Below, one piece after another: positions 60,295 through 64,000 of a DNA stretch of 64,000 bases. The translations under genes and the position numbers were made by a program. Numbering within the stretch: the first letter of the stretch is position 1; every line of letters starts with the position of its first letter. Source of the DNA: Sambucus nigra (lineage: Eukaryota; Streptophyta; Magnoliopsida; Dipsacales; Adoxaceae); contig OX422223.1 of assembly GCA_949130495.1 (NCBI GenBank), positions 77,436,751 to 77,500,750 of the forward strand, written 5' to 3'. The notes beneath the pieces are model-generated. The model worked only from the letters and a program-made list of their open reading frames with translations. It did no database searches and was not told where the DNA came from.

Positions 60295-60949
60295 GTATAA
60301 AAATATCTTGTCAAAATTTGATCCAACTATATGAAGGCTTATGTAGCTCTACACTCCCAAACAAATAAACCCTAACCTATGAGTGTTCTACATAAGGGCA
60401 TTCAATACTTTCATAAACAATAACATGTTTACAAACGTGCTATAAATAGATATATACACATTATCTCGTATACAGATACATATATATCACTTGCTATATA
60501 TGTATATACCGCATCCCTAGAGCTTGGACATCGCGGATGTATCCATCGTGTGCTATCGGACTCCGGGTATACCGCGTACCACAATTAGGTCAGAATATCA
60601 CTACCAAACCCAAACGTAAATACAAACAAATGGAGGCGGTCATAAATAGGGTTGTGTTTCGGCCGGATCGTATCGAAAATGACACTTTAGAAAAAAAATT
60701 CATAAAATTCGACAAAAAAATTTAATTTTCGAAGCCGATTCCGATTTTTTCCGCAATAATTTTTTTGCCGTTTTCGAAATAATCGAAAAAACTAAAAAAA
60801 AATTCGGAATTTTGAAATAATTCGAAAAATTTATAATTTTTAAAATTAATTTTTTTTATATATAAATTTACAATTTTTTAAAATTGAGAAACTTTTATTT
60901 CTATTCACTCCAATTGTGTACCAAACAATAACAGAACAATGAGATTGCC
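60295..60949. other. No gene; AT-rich with a possible hAT end
   Basis: Around 60645 the sequence TAGGGTTGTGTTTCGGCC starts a TTCGAAAA-rich stretch of about 250 bp that resembles hAT MITEs with TAGGG ends, but no matching second end was found. The remainder shows nothing. Confidence 0.35.
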
Positions 60950-63900
60950 TATATAGAAAAAGTTAGAAAAATACCTGAGCAGAACGGGAGGTCACAAAAG
61001 CAACCTTGGTGCTAGTAGGATGCACAGATGAAAGGCGCAAGGAAATAACAATATATAACATTTAATTAAAGAAATGTAATTTGTGACTTATAAAAATTTC
61101 AAAGAACCTTTGAGGGAGTAACAAACCTCTCTGAAAAGGCCTCGGGAATAAATGAGCACATAATTCCTCTCCCACTGGCAAGGAGCACGACGTATTGGGG
61201 GAGGTGAAAGACCACTCACCTCTGTGGAGGTAACCTGTGGAAACATTGCAAGAGAGAGAGAATTAGTAAACAAGCCAATGACGAAAGAACAAGAAAATCA
61301 TATACATAAAGGCCCCAAGTAAAGAAAGACTTACACTAGGGGGATGCATAGTCTGGCGATAAGGAAGGGGTATAGTAGTGGATCTAACCCCCGAAGGGGA
61401 ATATGGTTTCTCATCGTCACTGGAAGACTCCCTCAAAACTAATAACAAAGCATAAGTGTAAGTAGTGATTTCACCACGAAAATCCAATCAATCCACATCA
61501 CCTGAATAAGAAATATGATCATCATAGGAAGGTGTTCTTCCACAGTCAACTAGTTCCTCTTCCAATGAGGTGGAGGGGGACCTAACATGAAAAACTCTAT
61601 AAGAGATAGTTTCACTAAGTAAAGAATGTTTGGATATAGTTCCTTCCGCAATGGGAATAGATGTGACTTACGTCTCCCGGGAAGAAAATCCCAATGCCTC
61701 ATAACCCCTCTCTATCACAGTCCTATAGGTCTCATCCACTTCGAGATCATCTGTATCGGACCCCTGGTCCAGAGTGGAAGGAGAACCATCATCAGCATCA
61801 ACCCTCTTCTTCCTCTTAGTAGCTCTAGTCCTCACAAGAGAAAGGGGAAGAGGCAGTAGGAGCAGAAATGAAGTTAAACACATCCATGTTATGGTGCTTT
61901 CTATTACTCGTCGCAGGAGCCTTTGCTTTTCCTTTACTCTTGGATTGGCCTTTAGGTTTGGCGAGAGGCATCTCGATCTTCAGAGGCCGGGAAGATTCAT
62001 CGAGAAGTTGATTCACTAAGATAGGAGTAATCTGCTCAAGAGGTGTCCTGAGAGTAGTGCTAAGTTGCCAAGCTTCTTTCTGGGTCCACCTGATTAAGAA
62101 CTAGTCTTTGACATATTTAGTGGGGTTGGTTTCATGGGTAGGACCACTCACGTAATTCTGGATAATGAGAACTTGTTGCTTCCAAAGAAAGAACCAAAAG
62201 GGAGTGAATGTAGGAAGGTAATCACCAGGAGGCACATACAGTCCCCCCAAGTGGCGTACTTTATGAAGCATTATTTGAAAGATAAAGTTTCTGCATGCCT
62301 CCAAGAATAACTCTAAACGGTCACTACATGAAGGGTAAAAAGGGGTGTGAACACCTTGGTCATAACCAACCTGTCTTCTCACTCTCTCTGAGTGATAGAA
62401 TTCGGCACCTTGACCTAGCTCTGTCAAATAAGGGAGGAGGCCTGGTAATAGCATCGCCAGTACATGATATATGGATTGGAAGAAACATATCCAACATTAG
62501 AAGGGCAATAAAAAGTGCCACCATCACCCGGTAAAGAAAGCCAGCTAAAAATGCCACCAGGGCGTTTGCTGTAAGGGCAAAAATAGAACTCCTCAATATC
62601 ATCAATCAAAGGTCCCGGGGGCTTCTTGGGGGCCTTCCTATGCCACCTCAAAATATTAGTGGCATTGCTGTGGTAGGCATGTGCTTTTGGGCCAAAATGA
62701 GGAAAATGCTCAATTAAGAAATCCATCAGGAGAAGAGAATTAGCAGAGTTAGTGGGATCGTAATGATCGCAAGATCTCACAACATCTATATGAGCACGAT
62801 CCAACTAGGAATAAAGATAACCAAGAATTAAATAAGCGAGGGGTACCGACCTCCCTTGTGATAGTCTCACAACTAATTTAAAAAGGAGCTCACGGGGAGA
62901 GTCTTCGAGTTTACCTCGGAACAAGAATCGGGTTAGAAAGGTAACCAGGAAGCGGCTAAGTGTGAGGAGGAGTGAAGTTTAGGACAATCCTGAACTTTGA
63001 GAGCTCTACTGGAAGTCTCCCCTTTCAAAGGATGCTCAAAGTCTCTGAACCAGTATCTCTGTCATTTGGTGAAAGAGGGTTTGGTAAGACCAGTCACATT
63101 TATAGACACATATTTTTAACACTCAATGAGTGCTGCCTATAAATCTTACACCATATCCTTCTCAAGGGGATCCTCGAGCCATCAATAAAAACATGCTCCC
63201 CGAAGAAAGTTAGAGCATACATCTTGCAGACATCCTCCATAGTAATAGTAAACTAGCCCCAACCAGTAACAAAAGTATGAGATTCCCTGCACCACCGAGA
63301 CAATAAAAGGTTGAGGGTGGAGATATGTTTGGCCATAGTGAAAGACCTCAAACTATTAATGGAGGTAAGGAGGCCCAGTCCCTTAAGGGTACCCTTATAA
63401 GAAGGAACACTCAGAATATAATCAACCCAAGCATCCCACTCCTCTGGAGCACCCCCCATATCTTTAATTTCAATATTAGAGGAAGGGAAGTCACCATAAT
63501 CAATTGTAAATCTGGGAGCAAAGTTCGGAAGAATAATAGGGGAATCAGTAGACTCACCTAAACCCACGTGGGGTCGCTCGAGGCAAGAAAACCATAGTTG
63601 CAAAGCACCCAGGCGAGGAACCCCCAACATGGGCAGAAGTTGTGGCTGGTGAGGAACCCACTATGATCAATACCTCAAGAGAAGCACCCACAGTCGCAAA
63701 ATGACTATGCGAGGAAGAATCCATTGTTAACACCTTGCTCATGGAACCTGTAGTCTCCCCCACTGAGTGTGAGGGACCCCTTAAAATCATAATAGTGGGA
63801 GAGGCGGCCGATGTTTCAAAAAATCAGGTCTGGTTGGAGAACCCTTCGCTGTTACGACAGTAGGCGAGGAACCTTTTGTGGTCAAAGTGGCAGGCAAGGA

Positions 63901-63997
63901 ATCCTAAGTGGTTGAGGAACCCTTCGTTTTCGTGGCAATATGCGTGGAACCTGTGGTTATCCTTACAAGGTGCGAGGAACCCTTAGAAATTAATACA
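60950..63997 (-). pseudogene. Plant-mobile-domain (PMD) gene, decayed, runs off the window
   Basis: Minus-strand frames in order: a Ser/Thr/Gly-rich N-terminus with decapeptide repeats (63554-63997); MAKHISTLNLLLSRWCRESH then TFVTGWG, which matches the start of the plant mobile domain (aminotransferase-like/MAIN family); after a stop TMEDVCKMYALTFFGEHVFI; later AHIDVVRSCDHYDP and NATNILRWHRKAPKKP. Next come LYVPPGDYLPTFTPFWFFLW and a Lys/Ser-rich region (KPKGQSKSKGKAKAPA). Then come Asp/Ser-rich exons with good splice sites: GAGAC|GTAAGT at 61668, an exon of about 61516-61606, one of about 61333-61440 with CTAGT|GTAAGT, and a 15-nt exon VTSTE. Several stops and frameshifts in the domain argue for a pseudogene. 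These genes occur both as host genes and inside transposons. Confidence 0.65.
63800..63997 (-). repeat. 30-bp coding-type repeat (decapeptide)
   Basis: About five units of 29-48 bp, most of them 30 bp, start with GAGGAACC or a variant on the plus strand. On the minus strand they read as HIATKTKGSS-type decapeptides (TKGSS, AKGSP, TTGST). They continue past the right edge of the window. Confidence 0.7.
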
Positions 63998-64000
63998 AAA

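Overview
The window looks like AT-rich, repeat-dominated intergenic DNA of a flowering plant, probably a eudicot. Evidence: LTR retrotransposons primed by initiator-Met tRNA, a CACTA element, hAT-, Harbinger- and Mutator-type MITEs, Helitron ends, a plant LINE, and decayed pieces of plant genes (an SRO/RCD1-type PARP domain, a HIPP-type heavy-metal domain, a plant-mobile-domain gene). I see no intact host gene, no tRNA or rRNA gene and no CRISPR array. The species cannot be named from the sequence.

Layout. 1-2500: minisatellites, a gypsy RNase H remnant on the minus strand, a possible organelle-like patch and a 0.8-kb AT satellite. 2888-4051: 3' end of a CACTA transposon with the last two exons of its Ulp1-like protease gene. 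4052-8662: a large non-coding retrotransposon derivative on the minus strand (5' LTR and PBS at the right). 10269-11196: a probable copia-type LTR. 11605-44259: a four-layer retrotransposon nest. 44299-46675: SRO pseudogene and LINE remnant. 46687-50073: one LTR of a Tat/Ogre/Athila-type element, carrying two MITEs. 51887-52317: a tandemly duplicated exon-like segment. 55116-58263: two Helitrons facing away from each other, each holding a captured gene fragment. 58418-60291: a Harbinger-like element with a Mutator-like element inside. 60950-63997: a decayed plant-mobile-domain gene on the minus strand.

The nest is the best-resolved part, because three of its four insertions have exact 5-bp target duplications. 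Element D (plus strand, copia-like, gag-only, oldest) was hit in its 5' LTR by element B (minus strand, Tekay-like chromovirus, TSD TTTAA). B was then hit in its integrase gene by element A (plus strand, Tekay-like, TSD GAATT) and in its 5' LTR by element C (minus strand, copia-like, gag-only, TSD TCTTC). LTR divergence judged by eye agrees with that order: D about 10%, B about 4%, C about 2%, A about 0.3%. Only A has an uninterrupted gag-pol frame with all catalytic residues. Only C among the gag-only elements has an open gag frame; it encodes two CCHC knuckles separated by a long coiled coil and has no pol, so it would need enzymes supplied in trans.

All boundaries were read by eye; percentages are rough counts, not alignments.
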